The notes: generated from the letters alone by a model not told the origin. Shown: positions 26,452 to 36,148, counted from the stretch's first letter. The stretch is 64,000 nucleotides of DNA from Roseobacter litoralis Och 149 (GCF_000154785.2 NC_015730.1:2356001-2420000); one strand, 5' to 3'. Program-made: numbers and translations.

Positions 26452-27741
26452 CTATTTATTTTCCCCGCGCACCTCCGGATGCGCGCTGGCACAAATGCGG
26501 TCGCGATCCGGTTCAAATGCAGTCGCTTTCAGCGCACGCGCCAGACTTTCCTGCGCAAAATCACATGCGGCGGCGGATAATTTCGGATCAGGATTCCCGA
26601 TGAGATTGCCAAGCGTTTGCTGAAGCATCTGTTGCACCTCGACAACCGCAACCCCGTCGCGCGCGAGCGTTCCAAAACCGTCGCGCATAAGATCAATCGG
26701 ATCAAGCGGCGCGACATACAGGTGATCCAGCGGGGTATCAGGCGTTGCGTTTTGTTCATCTTTGTAGACAGACAAAATGCGCCCGATGCGCGTGATAATG
26801 TCAATCGCCGTGCCCGGATCATTGATCCCTGGCGACAGGGCCTTTGATCCGATCTCTCCCAATACCAGCAGGCCAAAGCGTGGGTCCTGATCATAGCTGC
26901 GCAAATCAGAAAGGACGAGCATCTCGCGAATTTGCTCACAAAACGACTCCCAATCACGGATATTGTCCGCCCGGTCCACATACAGCACTGGGGACTCTGT
27001 AAAGACGTAGCTGCCAATGTCGCGTGTCATGTAGAGTGTGACGTCGCACTCCTTTGCCAGCGTATTCATCGCTTCGGGATAAATGCATTGAATATACCCG
27101 CTGTCCCATGCGTTCAGCGTCTTGGCGCTCTCAGGTGCGTCATGCACCAGCGGCATGGCACCCAGACAGGGCGTCTGCAAACGCTCATTGAACCGGGCGC
27201 GGGTCACGGCCTCCACCTGACGGGTTGTATTGGTCAACTGACCAAACCCCTGCAAATGCAGAACCCAGCGGATCAGATAGACCACAATGATCGCCAGAAC
27301 AAAGACCGTCATCCAGAACAGCACGAAGGCATGGTCGTCATCGTAAACGCCAAGTTCGCGCAGGATGATTCCCAGCAAGGCATAGACATAGGCCCCGATA
27401 AAGACGGCAAGCGTGTTCTGGGTGGTCCTGTCCTGCATGATCAAGCGGTGCACACGCGGCGTCCATTGCGTGGAGGAGGATTGATAGACCGAGACCATGA
27501 CCGTGATCGAAAAGATCGTCACCGCAAGCATGGCGCTGGCAATCAGTTGCAACAGGCGGTCTGCCGCCGCGCCATCTAGGCTTCTGGACAGGGTATCGGG
27601 CACATAAAGCTCAACCCATTGGCTGAGGGCCACGGCAAGCACAGCCAGCAAGCCGATCAGCACCACCCGCACCCAGAGCTTGCGCGCATAGCGGCGGGCT
27701 TTGCGAAAGAGGGTCATCATGAAAGAGCTGGCATTATCCAT
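26452..27741 (-). CDS. DUF2254 family membrane protein
   Basis: 429 residues with four hydrophobic segments in the first 180 residues ('VVLIGLLAVLAVAL', 'AMLAVTIFSITVMVSVYQ', 'TLAVFIGAYVYALLGII', 'FVLAIIVVYLIRWVLHLQ') and a soluble C-terminal domain with 'ALSPGINDPGTAI', a hallmark of DUF2254. The biochemical role is unknown. It stands alone between the flavoprotein and the membrane hydrolase, both also on the minus strand, with 63-105 bp gaps. Confidence 0.88.
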   Translation of the reverse strand: MDNASSFMMTLFRKARRYARKLWVRVVLIGLLAVLAVALSQWVELYVPDTLSRSLDGAAADRLLQLIASAMLAVTIFSITVMVSVYQSSSTQWTPRVHRLIMQDRTTQNTLAVFIGAYVYALLGIILRELGVYDDDHAFVLFWMTVFVLAIIVVYLIRWVLHLQGFGQLTNTTRQVEAVTRARFNERLQTPCLGAMPLVHDAPESAKTLNAWDSGYIQCIYPEAMNTLAKECDVTLYMTRDIGSYVFTESPVLYVDRADNIRDWESFCEQIREMLVLSDLRSYDQDPRFGLLVLGEIGSKALSPGINDPGTAIDIITRIGRILSVYKDEQNATPDTPLDHLYVAPLDPIDLMRDGFGTLARDGVAVVEVQQMLQQTLGNLIGNPDPKLSAAACDFAQESLARALKATAFEPDRDRICASAHPEVRGENK

Positions 27742-27804
27742 ACGCTGTCCTTAGCACCTTAGGCCGCCATAGCTAAATACCCAGTGAAGACATATGAGCG
27801 GCAA

Positions 27805-29319
27805 TCAGGCGAGAAACAGCGGCGAACTGGCCGCAATAGACCACGCCAGAACAATGCCGGAGCCTACGCCCGCCGTCTCTGCCCCCTGCCGGAGCGCGAC
27901 GGGGCGTGCCATCGTGCCATACACCAGATAAAACAGCACCATCACAGGCAAAACGGTAAACAAAAGCCCCAGGCTTTGTGAAAACAGGATCATGCTTGCC
28001 GATAAGGATGCAACAGGGACCATGCGTGCCACAACCCGCTGCCAAAGCGCTGCACCGTCCAGCAGGACACGATCGGCAACCACGAAGGGCACTGTGCCAA
28101 GCAGAAGTACGCACATGATTGGCAAGCGCGGACCACTGGGCAGAAAGGCCGCTGCGTATCTGTCAAGCGCCACTGCGAAAACGCACAGGCACCAAAAGGT
28201 CAAAAGCAAAACACCGGAGGGTTTCGGCAAGGTCAAACGGTGACCCGCCGCCCGCAGCACAGCGAGCACCACAAGACCCCATGTGGCAAAGAACACAGCC
28301 AAAGCGCCAAAGGCCGCAGTTTGGAAAAGCCCACCCCCAAGGCCGAGCGACAAGCCGATGGCGGGCAAAACCGGTGCCAGCAGCGCGGCCCAGAAAACCT
28401 TTGGACCCACGGGGGTGGCGGGGGACCGGGACTGTGGCAACAGGCGGGTGAGCGGCCAAAAGAGGACAACCAGGCCCACCAATACCGCGGTGATCGCAAG
28501 GCCCTGCGGCATAGCCCGCCCTTGCCCGCATATTTCGAACGCGGACATCAGCCAGTCGCGCGTTTCCCGCATCGTTTCAGCGGCAAAGAGAACAGCCACA
28601 TGTTCTGTATTGGGGATGGCGACCGCGCGCCTGATGACTGGCCCGTCGGATACGGTTTCGCCCTCAACAGGTTCACCTGCAACAAGTGCGACGGACTGGC
28701 GGGCCACATCGCGCAGTCGCCCCTCATATTCACCCGAAAGCACCAGCAATCTCTGCGGGAAATCTGCCGTGACCGCATCCGAATACATCGAAATGGCAAC
28801 GATGGCGGATACCTCTGGCGATGCTTTTGCCGCGCGAATGACGATATCCGTCGCCATGGAATGGCCCAGCATGCCAACCGGGGTCACTGTGCCGATCTCA
28901 GCCTGCACAGCTTGCAGAACGGCGCGTGTCTGCGCCACCAGTTGTTGCGTTGTCCCTTCGATCCGGGTGACATCAGAGGACATGCGTTCAGGGTTGCGCC
29001 CATGGCCATAGAAATCAAAGGACGCGACCATAAAGCCAGCCCGTGCCAGATCACGCGAGATATACTGCATCATCTGGCGCGAACCGGCAAACCCATGCGT
29101 CACAATGACAAGAGGCCCCGGCAAGCCCGAAGGGTCGGTGTAGAGGGATACCCGTCCGACATCCGTGTCAATAATGCGCTCACTGACGGTCGCGCGTTCG
29201 CTCTCAAGACTGAAAATCGCTGCAGAAACACATACAGCAGCCAAGGCCCATAGCAGCGCACGAAATGAAACCAGATTTACAACCATCAGCTTACGTCTTC
29301 GCAACAACGCATTTAACAA
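27805..29319 (-). CDS. Membrane-bound alpha/beta hydrolase with a C-terminal multi-helix domain
   Basis: 504 residues. A signal-anchor helix (about 18-38) leads to an alpha/beta hydrolase domain: oxyanion 'THGFAGS', nucleophile elbow 'LGHSMATDI' (Ser at about 153), and a probable acid/His in 'PNTEHVAVLF'. From about residue 270 on there are six or seven hydrophobic helices. The substrate is unknown. In several cell-envelope enzymes such fusions act on lipids or acylated sugars, but I see nothing specific here. A start 11 codons in (MVVNLV) is also possible. Confidence 0.82.
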   Translation of the reverse strand: MLNALLRRRKLMVVNLVSFRALLWALAAVCVSAAIFSLESERATVSERIIDTDVGRVSLYTDPSGLPGPLVIVTHGFAGSRQMMQYISRDLARAGFMVASFDFYGHGRNPERMSSDVTRIEGTTQQLVAQTRAVLQAVQAEIGTVTPVGMLGHSMATDIVIRAAKASPEVSAIVAISMYSDAVTADFPQRLLVLSGEYEGRLRDVARQSVALVAGEPVEGETVSDGPVIRRAVAIPNTEHVAVLFAAETMRETRDWLMSAFEICGQGRAMPQGLAITAVLVGLVVLFWPLTRLLPQSRSPATPVGPKVFWAALLAPVLPAIGLSLGLGGGLFQTAAFGALAVFFATWGLVVLAVLRAAGHRLTLPKPSGVLLLTFWCLCVFAVALDRYAAAFLPSGPRLPIMCVLLLGTVPFVVADRVLLDGAALWQRVVARMVPVASLSASMILFSQSLGLLFTVLPVMVLFYLVYGTMARPVALRQGAETAGVGSGIVLAWSIAASSPLFLA

Positions 29320-29722
29320 TCCTTCTTTCTCCGAGCACCCGCCAGCCCAAGGCGCACACAGTGATGTACCTGTGTAGATGATAGGTCAGATTTTGCTTAG
29401 TCCATGACGCGCTTGGATTTCACAGAGGGTCAGCGCGCTTTTTTTGTTACGGAGAATGCACCGTCCGGCGGCCTCAAAAAAAGGTAGCAACGCCAGTCAA
29501 AACACCCGCAAGGATACTCAATTGCTCTGGTTTCGTCAGCACCAGGTGGGATACTTCAAAACAGTGGTTTTGGCCTGTGAGATCCGGTTATATGGTACGT
29601 AGCGCGCTGCACTACCGTCACAATTTGCCTGTCTCAAAGACCACAAAGCGCCGGCGCCCGGTCATAACAGCGTATCCGAAAGGTTCTAAAAAGCTGGCAT
29701 GACACCAAAATGTCAGCCAAAG
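29320..29722. other. Intergenic spacer between two minus-strand operons, no gene seen
   Basis: About 400 bases. It contains the promoter region of the membrane hydrolase and a small hairpin GGCATGACA / TGTCAGCC (29693-29718). No reading frame or repeat family is recognised. Confidence 0.5.
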
Positions 29723-29757
29723 CCGCGCGGATCGGTGCACCGCCGCGCGACTTTTTT
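29723..29757 (-). terminator. Hairpin terminator after the pyrimidine-locus ABC transporter operon
   Basis: CGCGCGG (29724-29730) pairs with CCGCGCG (29743-29749), with a run of seven T on the plus side (29752-29758), i.e. an A tract before the stem on the minus strand and only TTT after it. It sits 12 bp beyond the stop of the binding protein gene, where operon termination is expected. The orientation of the T tract would favour plus-strand transcripts, so it may be bidirectional. Confidence 0.55.
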
Positions 29758-29768
29758 TCTTGGACGCT

Positions 29769-30758
29769 TTATTTCAGCGCGGCATCTGTAATAGCGCTCG
29801 TCCATGCGCCTTCGGGCGCTTTGGAGATCACCGGATCAGACCCGCCGGCCAGCAGTGTCGCCACCGTGCGCTCGTAATCGGCCACATCCAGCGACCCGTC
29901 CGAGCCTTCGATCAGCTTGGCGATTTCACCCATCATCCGGACCTGATGCGACTCGGTCTGGGCGCCGGTTTCATCATTGTCCAGAACGATACCCGCAGCC
30001 TCATCGGGGTTGGCCCCAGCGTATTCCCAGCCTTTCATCGATGCGCGCACAAAGCGGACCATTTTGTCCTGAAACACCGGATCGCTCAGGTTCTCTTCAA
30101 GCGCATAGATACCGTCTTCCAATGTGGCGACACCCTGATCTTCATATTTGAAGGTCACAAGCTCATCCGGTGACACGCCCGCATCGAGCACCTGACCGTA
30201 TTCGTTGTAGGTCATGGTGGAAATGCAATCGGCCTGACGCTGTAACAGCGGATCGACATTGAACCCTTGCTTGAGCACAGTCACACCGTCCTCGCCCCCA
30301 TCGGTGGAGATACCCGCCTGTGACATCCAGCTCAGGAAGGGGTATTCATTGCCAAAGAACCACACACCGATGGTCTTGCCCTTGAAGTCCTCAACAGAGG
30401 TGATGCCGGTGTCTTTCCAACAGGTCAGCATCAGCCCCGATGTTTTGAAGGGCTGCGCGATATTAACGACCGGCAAGCCCTTTTCGCGCGCGGCCAGTGC
30501 CGACGGCATCCAGTTGAGCATCACATCAGCACCGCCACCAGCCAGCACCTGCGGGGGGGCAATATCCGGCCCGCCGGGCAGGATTGTAACGTCAAGCCCC
30601 TCTTCTTCGTAAAACCCCTTGTCCAGCGCCACATAGTAACCCGCAAACTGCGCCTGCGTGACCCACTGCAATTGCAATGTCACCGAATTGGCATCATCGG
30701 CATAAGCCGCCGTTCCCAGACCGGCCGCAAAGGCCGCGGATATCATCAGTTTTTTCAT
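29769..30758 (-). CDS. NMT1/THI5-like ABC transporter binding protein (probable pyrimidine-related substrate)
   Basis: 329 residues with a signal peptide (cleavage near AYA/DD, residue 20) and an NMT1 fold: 'LQLQWVTQAQFAGYYVALDKG' type start (residues about 27-47), 'GGGADVMLNWMPSALAA', 'FKGKTIGVWF'. In characterised relatives this family binds HMP-type thiamine precursors or other flat heterocycles. Here the gene ends an operon with dihydropyrimidinase and carbamoylase, so a pyrimidine or hydantoin-type substrate is likelier. No TPP riboswitch is visible upstream (46-bp gap). Confidence 0.85.
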   Translation of the reverse strand: MKKLMISAAFAAGLGTAAYADDANSVTLQLQWVTQAQFAGYYVALDKGFYEEEGLDVTILPGGPDIAPPQVLAGGGADVMLNWMPSALAAREKGLPVVNIAQPFKTSGLMLTCWKDTGITSVEDFKGKTIGVWFFGNEYPFLSWMSQAGISTDGGEDGVTVLKQGFNVDPLLQRQADCISTMTYNEYGQVLDAGVSPDELVTFKYEDQGVATLEDGIYALEENLSDPVFQDKMVRFVRASMKGWEYAGANPDEAAGIVLDNDETGAQTESHQVRMMGEIAKLIEGSDGSLDVADYERTVATLLAGGSDPVISKAPEGAWTSAITDAALK

Positions 30759-30804
30759 CTTCCGTATCTCCTTGTCAGTATTGAAAGCGGGTCTTTCGCC
30801 CGCT

Positions 30805-31647
30805 TTATCGTTGTGACGGATGCCAGAAAGTCACCCGCTTCTCTATCAGGGCGATAAGCCCGTAAAACGCCGAGCCCGCAAGGGCTGCAACGATAATCTC
30901 TGCCCAGACCATATCCATGGCAAGCTGACCCACCGAGGTTGATATCCGAAAGCCCATCCCCACAGTCGGAGAGCCGAAAAATTCAGCAACAATCGCACCG
31001 ATCAGCGCAAGCGTTGTGGCAATTTTCAACCCGTTGAACACAAAGGGCATCGCAGCAGGCAGCCGTAGCTTGAAAAGCGTGGTCCAGTAATTGGCACCGT
31101 AGGTCCGCATCAGGTCACGCTGCATCGCGCTGCTGCCTTTTAATCCCGCGACTGTATTCACCAGAATGGGGAAAAACACCATGACCCCGACAACCGCCGC
31201 CTTGGAGTGCCAGTCACTGCCCAGCCACCGCACAAAGATCGGCGCGGTGCCGACAATCGGAAGCGCGGCCATGAACGCCCCAACTGGCAATATACCCTTG
31301 GTCAAGAAAGGCGAGCGATCCGCAAGGATGGCCACGGCAAAGGCCGCAATTGCCCCCAAGACATACCCGGTCATCGCCCCCTTGAGGATCGTTTGTTCAA
31401 AATCAGCCCAAAGCAGATGCGTGGAGACCGCAAAACGCGCCGCGATCGCAGAGGGAGGCGGCAGGATCACCCCGCTGATGCCCAGCATCTGAACCAGAAT
31501 TTCCCACATCACCACAATTGTGACCCCAAATATCACGGGGATCAGCAAGCTGAACAAACGCGTGTCCGCGCGCGGCGAATGCGACAGTTTGATGTTCAGC
31601 CACCAGCCCAGCCCCCAAACGATCAACGCCAGCACATAGGCCATCAT
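30805..31647 (-). CDS. ABC transporter permease (SsuC/TauC/ThiX type), second subunit
   Basis: 280 residues of the BPD_transp_1 family with six hydrophobic segments and the EAA-loop region 'YGANYWTTLFKLRLPAAMPFVFNGLKIA'-like segment around residue 185-210. It overlaps the other permease gene by 4 bases. With it and the ATPase it forms the importer fed by the NMT1-like protein. The first residues start directly in a membrane helix ('AYVLALIVWGLGWWL'). Confidence 0.87.
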   Translation of the reverse strand: MMAYVLALIVWGLGWWLNIKLSHSPRADTRLFSLLIPVIFGVTIVVMWEILVQMLGISGVILPPPSAIAARFAVSTHLLWADFEQTILKGAMTGYVLGAIAAFAVAILADRSPFLTKGILPVGAFMAALPIVGTAPIFVRWLGSDWHSKAAVVGVMVFFPILVNTVAGLKGSSAMQRDLMRTYGANYWTTLFKLRLPAAMPFVFNGLKIATTLALIGAIVAEFFGSPTVGMGFRISTSVGQLAMDMVWAEIIVAALAGSAFYGLIALIEKRVTFWHPSQR

Positions 31648-32573
31648 GCTGCCTCCATCCCCATGCGCCTGAGCGTCTGACGCTCAACCAGTGTCAGAAT
31701 GGCAACCAATAGTGCCGCCGTAATCGCCGCTGCAAACAGGGCGGCCCATGTCACCATCGGCTGACCGTATTGATCCCCGACCAACATACGCGCGCCAAAA
31801 CCTGCCCGCGCGCCAGTCGGCAATTCGCCCACGATAGCACCCACCAACGCGGCGGAAATACCGATCTTGAGCGATGCAAACAGATAGGGCACCGAAGCAG
31901 GCAGGCGCAGCTTCCAGAACCCCTGTGACGGGCTGGCGCTATAGGTGCGCAGCAAATCAAGCTGCATCGCATCGGGGCTGCGCAGCCCCTTGACCATGCC
32001 CACGACCACGGGGAAAAAGCTCAGGTATGCGGAAATGACCGATTTGGGCAAAAGCCCCTGAATGCCAATAGCGCCCAGCATGACGATGATCATCGGTGCC
32101 AGCGCCAGTATGGGAATGGTCTGCGAAGTAATCGCCCATGGCATCACGGATTTGTCCATCGTACGGCTATACACGATGCCAACGGCCAGCAGAATGCCCA
32201 GACCTGTCCCTATGATAAACCCCAACAGCGTCGCCGAAAGCGTGACCCAACCATGGTACACAAGGCTGCGCTTCGACGTGATTTTCTTGGTGAATATACT
32301 GTCGTAAAGTTCGGCGGTGACCTGATGCGGCGAGGGCAAGCGAGGGCGCACCTGACTGTAGGTCAGCGGTATGATCTGCGGGTTTTTCAGCGCAAGCGCG
32401 AGGCCCGAGTATTCTTGCCGCTCCGCCGGGGCCTCCGGCGCAATGATCAATCCGTCCCGCTGCGCCTGATCTGCGGTCAGATGCGCGTTCATCGGCACAA
32501 CGGCCATGGTCCAGAAGGCGATTATGACCGCCACCACAACGAGGGCCGGCACGATGCTGGCCAGTTTATTCAT
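31644..32573 (-). CDS. ABC transporter permease (SsuC/TauC/ThiX type), first subunit
   Basis: 309 residues, BPD_transp_1. An N-terminal helix ('IVPALVVVAVIIAFWTMAVV') is followed by a periplasmic insertion of about 70 residues that the partner lacks, then the five-helix core with the EAA region 'YSASPSQGFWKLRLPASVPY'. It overlaps the ATPase gene by 8 bases and the second permease by 4, so the three are translationally coupled. Confidence 0.87.
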   Translation of the reverse strand: MNKLASIVPALVVVAVIIAFWTMAVVPMNAHLTADQAQRDGLIIAPEAPAERQEYSGLALALKNPQIIPLTYSQVRPRLPSPHQVTAELYDSIFTKKITSKRSLVYHGWVTLSATLLGFIIGTGLGILLAVGIVYSRTMDKSVMPWAITSQTIPILALAPMIIVMLGAIGIQGLLPKSVISAYLSFFPVVVGMVKGLRSPDAMQLDLLRTYSASPSQGFWKLRLPASVPYLFASLKIGISAALVGAIVGELPTGARAGFGARMLVGDQYGQPMVTWAALFAAAITAALLVAILTLVERQTLRRMGMEAA

Positions 32574-33348
32574 CTATGTGACCCGCGCGCAGCCCATCGC
32601 GCACACGGTGGGCGATCTCGATGAACTCGGCACTGTCACGGATGTCCAGCGGGCGCTCCTTGGGCAGCGGGCTGTCGATGACATCCGAAATACGGCCCGG
32701 GCGCGGGCTCATCACCACGATTTTCGTGGACAGATAAACCGCTTCAGGGATCGAATGGGTCACAAAGCCGATGGTCTTTTCGGTACGCGCCCAAAGCTGC
32801 AAGAGCTGCTCGTTGAGGTGGTCGCGCACGATCTCATCCAGCGCGCCAAAGGGTTCATCCATCAGCAAAATATCGGCATCAAAGGCCAGAGCGCGCGCGA
32901 TGGAGGCGCGCTGCTGCATGCCGCCCGACAATTGCCATGGAAATTTGCGGTCAAACCCATTCAGGTCGACAAGGTCCAGAACACGCCCGACACGTTCCAC
33001 CTGTTCAGACTTTGAGAACCCCATGATCTCAAGCGGCAGGCGGATGTTGCCGCCGATCGTGCGCCACGGGTAGAGCCCTGCGGCCTGAAACACATAGCCA
33101 TAGGCGCGCGCCTGACGCGCTTGATCCGGTGTCATGCCATTCACGCTGATTTCGCCGGATGTGGGGGTTTCCAACCCGGCAATGCAGCGCAGAAATGTCG
33201 TCTTGCCGCAGCCCGAGGGGCCGATGAAACTGACGAATTCGCCCTTCTTGATCTCAAGGTTCACGTCCTTGAGCGCATGGACCGGACCGTCATTGGTTTC
33301 AAAGGTCAGATCAAGACCCTGCGCATGGATAATCGTTTCTTGGGTCAC
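32566..33348 (-). CDS. ABC transporter ATPase (SsuB/TauB type)
   Basis: 260 residues. Walker A 'GPSGCGKTTFLRCIAG' (about 42-57), Q-loop 'YVFQAAGLYPWRT', signature 'LSGGMQQRASIARALA', Walker B 'ILLMDEPFGALD' and switch 'VTHSIPEAVYLS' are all present. It energises the two permeases downstream. It lies 23 bp after the dihydropyrimidinase gene, so uptake and degradation genes share one transcript. Confidence 0.92.
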   Translation of the reverse strand: MTQETIIHAQGLDLTFETNDGPVHALKDVNLEIKKGEFVSFIGPSGCGKTTFLRCIAGLETPTSGEISVNGMTPDQARQARAYGYVFQAAGLYPWRTIGGNIRLPLEIMGFSKSEQVERVGRVLDLVDLNGFDRKFPWQLSGGMQQRASIARALAFDADILLMDEPFGALDEIVRDHLNEQLLQLWARTEKTIGFVTHSIPEAVYLSTKIVVMSPRPGRISDVIDSPLPKERPLDIRDSAEFIEIAHRVRDGLRAGHIDE

Positions 33349-33371
33349 GCTCGGGCTTTCAGGTTCAGGTT

Positions 33372-34826
33372 TCAGACGCCGGTGGCGGGAATGCCGCTGC
33401 GCTCAACCGGGCGCGGGGCAGTCAGTTCTTTCCAGGTGGACAAGGCTTTGTTGGTCACGCCGTTGCCGTCGCGTTTGACGAATTTGCCATGTCCTTCCTG
33501 CGTGCGGATTTCACCGTCATGTATGGCCACATGACCTCGTGTCAGGGTATAGCGCGGCAGGCCTTTGACCGTTTGCCCCTCGAACACGTTGTAATCAATG
33601 GCAGATTGCTGGGTGCTCGCTGCAATCGTCTTTTCCTTTTGTGGATCCCACACGACAAGATCGGCATCGGCCCCCACCAGAACCGCGCCCTTCTTCGGAT
33701 AGCAGTTGAGAATTTTGGCGATATTGGTGGAGGTGACCGCGACAAACTCGTTCGGCGTCAGACGCCCCGTGGCCACCCCATGCGTCCAGAGCATGGGCAT
33801 GCGGTCTTCCAAACCTCCGGTGCCATTGGGAATTTTGGTGAAGTCGCCCACGCCAAAACGTTTTTGCTCCGTAGTGAAGGCACAGTGATCGGTCGCCACG
33901 ACAGACAGAGACCCGGATTGCAACCCGGCCCAGAGGCTATCCTGATGCTGCTTGTTGCGAAATGGTGGTGACATCACACGGCGTGCGGCGTGGTCCCAAT
34001 CCTTGTTGAAATACTCACTTTCATCCAGCGTCAGGTGCTGAATCAGCGGCTCGCCCCAGACACGTTTGCCCTGCTGGCGCGCGCGACGGATGGCTTCATG
34101 TGCCTCCTCACAAGAGGTGTGCACCACATAGAGCGGCACGCCCGCCATGTCGGCGATCATGATGGCGCGGTTTGTGGCCTCCCCCTCAACCTGTGGCGGG
34201 CGGGAATAGGCATGTGCCTCGGGGCCGGTGTTGCCCTCGGCCAGCAGTTTGGCAGAGAGTTCCGCGACCACATCGCCGTTTTCCGCATGCACCATGGCGA
34301 TGCCGCCCAATTCAGCCAAGCGGTTGAAGGAGGCGTAAAGCTCATCATCGTTGACCATGAGCGCGCCTTTATAGGCAAGGAAGTGTTTGAAAGTGTTGAT
34401 CCCGCGATCCTCAATGACGGATTTCATCTCGTCAAAAACCTGCTCCCCCCACCATGTGACGGCCATATGGAAGGAATAGTCGCAATTGGCACGGGTCGAT
34501 TTATTGTCCCACATTTTCAGCGCATCATGCAGCCCCTGCCCCGGAGATGGCAGCGCAAAATCAATGACCATCGTCGTGCCGCCCGCCAGTGCCGCGCGCG
34601 TCCCGCTTTCGAAATCGTCAGAGGAATAGGTGCCCATGAAGGGCATTTCCAGATGCGTATGCGGATCAATACCGCCCGGCATGACATAGCAGCCCGTGGC
34701 ATCCAGTTCCTCATCACCGCTCAGGTTCGGGCCAATCTCGATGATGGTGCCCGCGTCGATCAACACGTCCGCCTTGTAGGTCAGATCATGCGTCACCACA
34801 GTGCCGTTTTTGATCACAGTAGACAT
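33372..34826 (-). CDS. hydA: Dihydropyrimidinase (D-hydantoinase)
   Basis: 484 residues of the cyclic amidohydrolase family, the second step of reductive pyrimidine breakdown (dihydrouracil to N-carbamoyl-beta-alanine). Metal ligands are 'GGIDPHTHLEMPF', the carboxylated Lys in 'FKHFLAYKGALMV', His in 'YVVHTSCEEAHE' and Asp in 'VATDHCAFT'. The start at 34826 has AAGGAG 8-13 bases upstream; the open frame continues 39 codons further into the upstream gene spacer but lacks family similarity. It is preceded by the carbamoylase with 25 bp between. Confidence 0.95.
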   Translation of the reverse strand: MSTVIKNGTVVTHDLTYKADVLIDAGTIIEIGPNLSGDEELDATGCYVMPGGIDPHTHLEMPFMGTYSSDDFESGTRAALAGGTTMVIDFALPSPGQGLHDALKMWDNKSTRANCDYSFHMAVTWWGEQVFDEMKSVIEDRGINTFKHFLAYKGALMVNDDELYASFNRLAELGGIAMVHAENGDVVAELSAKLLAEGNTGPEAHAYSRPPQVEGEATNRAIMIADMAGVPLYVVHTSCEEAHEAIRRARQQGKRVWGEPLIQHLTLDESEYFNKDWDHAARRVMSPPFRNKQHQDSLWAGLQSGSLSVVATDHCAFTTEQKRFGVGDFTKIPNGTGGLEDRMPMLWTHGVATGRLTPNEFVAVTSTNIAKILNCYPKKGAVLVGADADLVVWDPQKEKTIAASTQQSAIDYNVFEGQTVKGLPRYTLTRGHVAIHDGEIRTQEGHGKFVKRDGNGVTNKALSTWKELTAPRPVERSGIPATGV

Positions 34827-34851
34827 AAGTGAACTCCTTGAAAGGGTGGGA

Positions 34852-36102
34852 TCATGATACCACTTCGGCCGTTTCCAAGACCGCATGCAACAGCACATCC
34901 GTGCCCGCAGCGGCCCATTCGGGGCTGATTTCTTCGGCCTCATTGTGGCTCAGACCATCTACGCAAGGGCACATGATCATTGCCGTTGGGGCCACGCGAT
35001 TGATCCAGCAGGCATCATGACCGGCACCAGAAATCAGGTTCATGTGGCTGTAGCCCAGACGCTCCGCCGCGGTGCGCACAGCGCTCACGCAGCCCTCGTC
35101 AAAGGTAACAGGATCAAACCCGCCTACCTTTTCAAATTCGATCTCAAGCCCCATGGCATCGACAATCGCCTGCGCCTCGGTCCTGAGGCGTGTTTCCATA
35201 TCGGTGATCACATCCAGATCAGGCGAGCGCAGGTCCACGGTGAAAACCACCTTGCCGGGGATCACATTGCGAGAATTGGGATAGACGTCGATGTGCCCTG
35301 CAGCGCCCACTGCATGGGGCACATGGGACAGGGCGATTTCATCCACCTTTTCGAGCACCCGCGCCATGGCAAGCCCCGCATTCTTGCGCATCGGCATCGG
35401 CGTTGAGCCGGTATGCGCGTCTTTTCCGGTGATGGTGATTTGCGTCCACGACAAGCCCTGACCATGAGTCACGACGCCAATTTCCTTGCCTTCAGCTTCC
35501 AGAATGGGGCCCTGTTCGATGTGAAGCTCGAAAAACGCATGCATCTTGCGTTGGCCGACTTCCTCTTCGCCGCGCCAGCCAATGCGCTGCAACTCATCGC
35601 CGAATGTCTTGCCCTCCGCATCTGTACGCGCATATGCCCAGTCCTGCGTGTGCAGCCCCGCAAAAACGCCGGAGGACAGCATCGCGGGCGCATAGCGCGT
35701 GCCCTCTTCATTCGTCCAGTTCGTGACCACGATGGGGTGCCTGGTTTTGATATCCAGGTCATTGAGCGTGCGCAGCAGTTCCAAACCGCTCAACACTCCC
35801 AATACGCCATCGTATTTACCGCCGGTCGGCTGCGTATCAAGATGTGATCCCACATAGACCGGCAGCGCGTCGGGGTCCGTGCCTGCGCGGGTCGCAAACA
35901 TATTGCCCATCTGGTCCAGCCCCATGGTGCAGCCCGCCGCCTCGCACCATTTTTGAAACAGGTGCCGCCCTTCGCTGTCTTCGTCGGTGAGCGTCTGACG
36001 GTTGTTACCGCCCGCCACACCCGGTCCGATCTCTGCCATTTCCATCAGGCTGCCCCACAGCCGTTCGCTGTTGATCCGCAGGTTTTCCCCGATGGCTGGC
36101 AT
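34852..36102 (-). CDS. N-carbamoyl-amino-acid / beta-ureidopropionase-type amidohydrolase (M20 family)
   Basis: A 416-residue zinc hydrolase of the hydantoinase/carbamoylase group. It would carry out the third step, N-carbamoyl-beta-alanine to beta-alanine, CO2 and ammonia. Motifs: 'VGSHLDTQPTGGKYDG' (zinc His and Asp), 'NEEGTRY' (catalytic Glu), 'FELHIEQGP', 'DAHTGSTPM', 'SGAGHDA' and a final 'LSHNEAE'. AGGAGA precedes the ATG. It is the first gene of the operon, with the RutR-like operator 47 bp upstream. Confidence 0.93.
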   Translation of the reverse strand: MPAIGENLRINSERLWGSLMEMAEIGPGVAGGNNRQTLTDEDSEGRHLFQKWCEAAGCTMGLDQMGNMFATRAGTDPDALPVYVGSHLDTQPTGGKYDGVLGVLSGLELLRTLNDLDIKTRHPIVVTNWTNEEGTRYAPAMLSSGVFAGLHTQDWAYARTDAEGKTFGDELQRIGWRGEEEVGQRKMHAFFELHIEQGPILEAEGKEIGVVTHGQGLSWTQITITGKDAHTGSTPMPMRKNAGLAMARVLEKVDEIALSHVPHAVGAAGHIDVYPNSRNVIPGKVVFTVDLRSPDLDVITDMETRLRTEAQAIVDAMGLEIEFEKVGGFDPVTFDEGCVSAVRTAAERLGYSHMNLISGAGHDACWINRVAPTAMIMCPCVDGLSHNEAEEISPEWAAAGTDVLLHAVLETAEVVS

Positions 36103-36148
36103 TGCGCGTTCTCCTTGGCAATCTGGCGTGCTGGCTCTTCAGTTTTTA

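Noticed and set aside
30759..30804. TPP riboswitch before the NMT1-like binding protein
   Set aside because: The gap is only 46 bp and shows no THI-box-like CUGAGA pattern.
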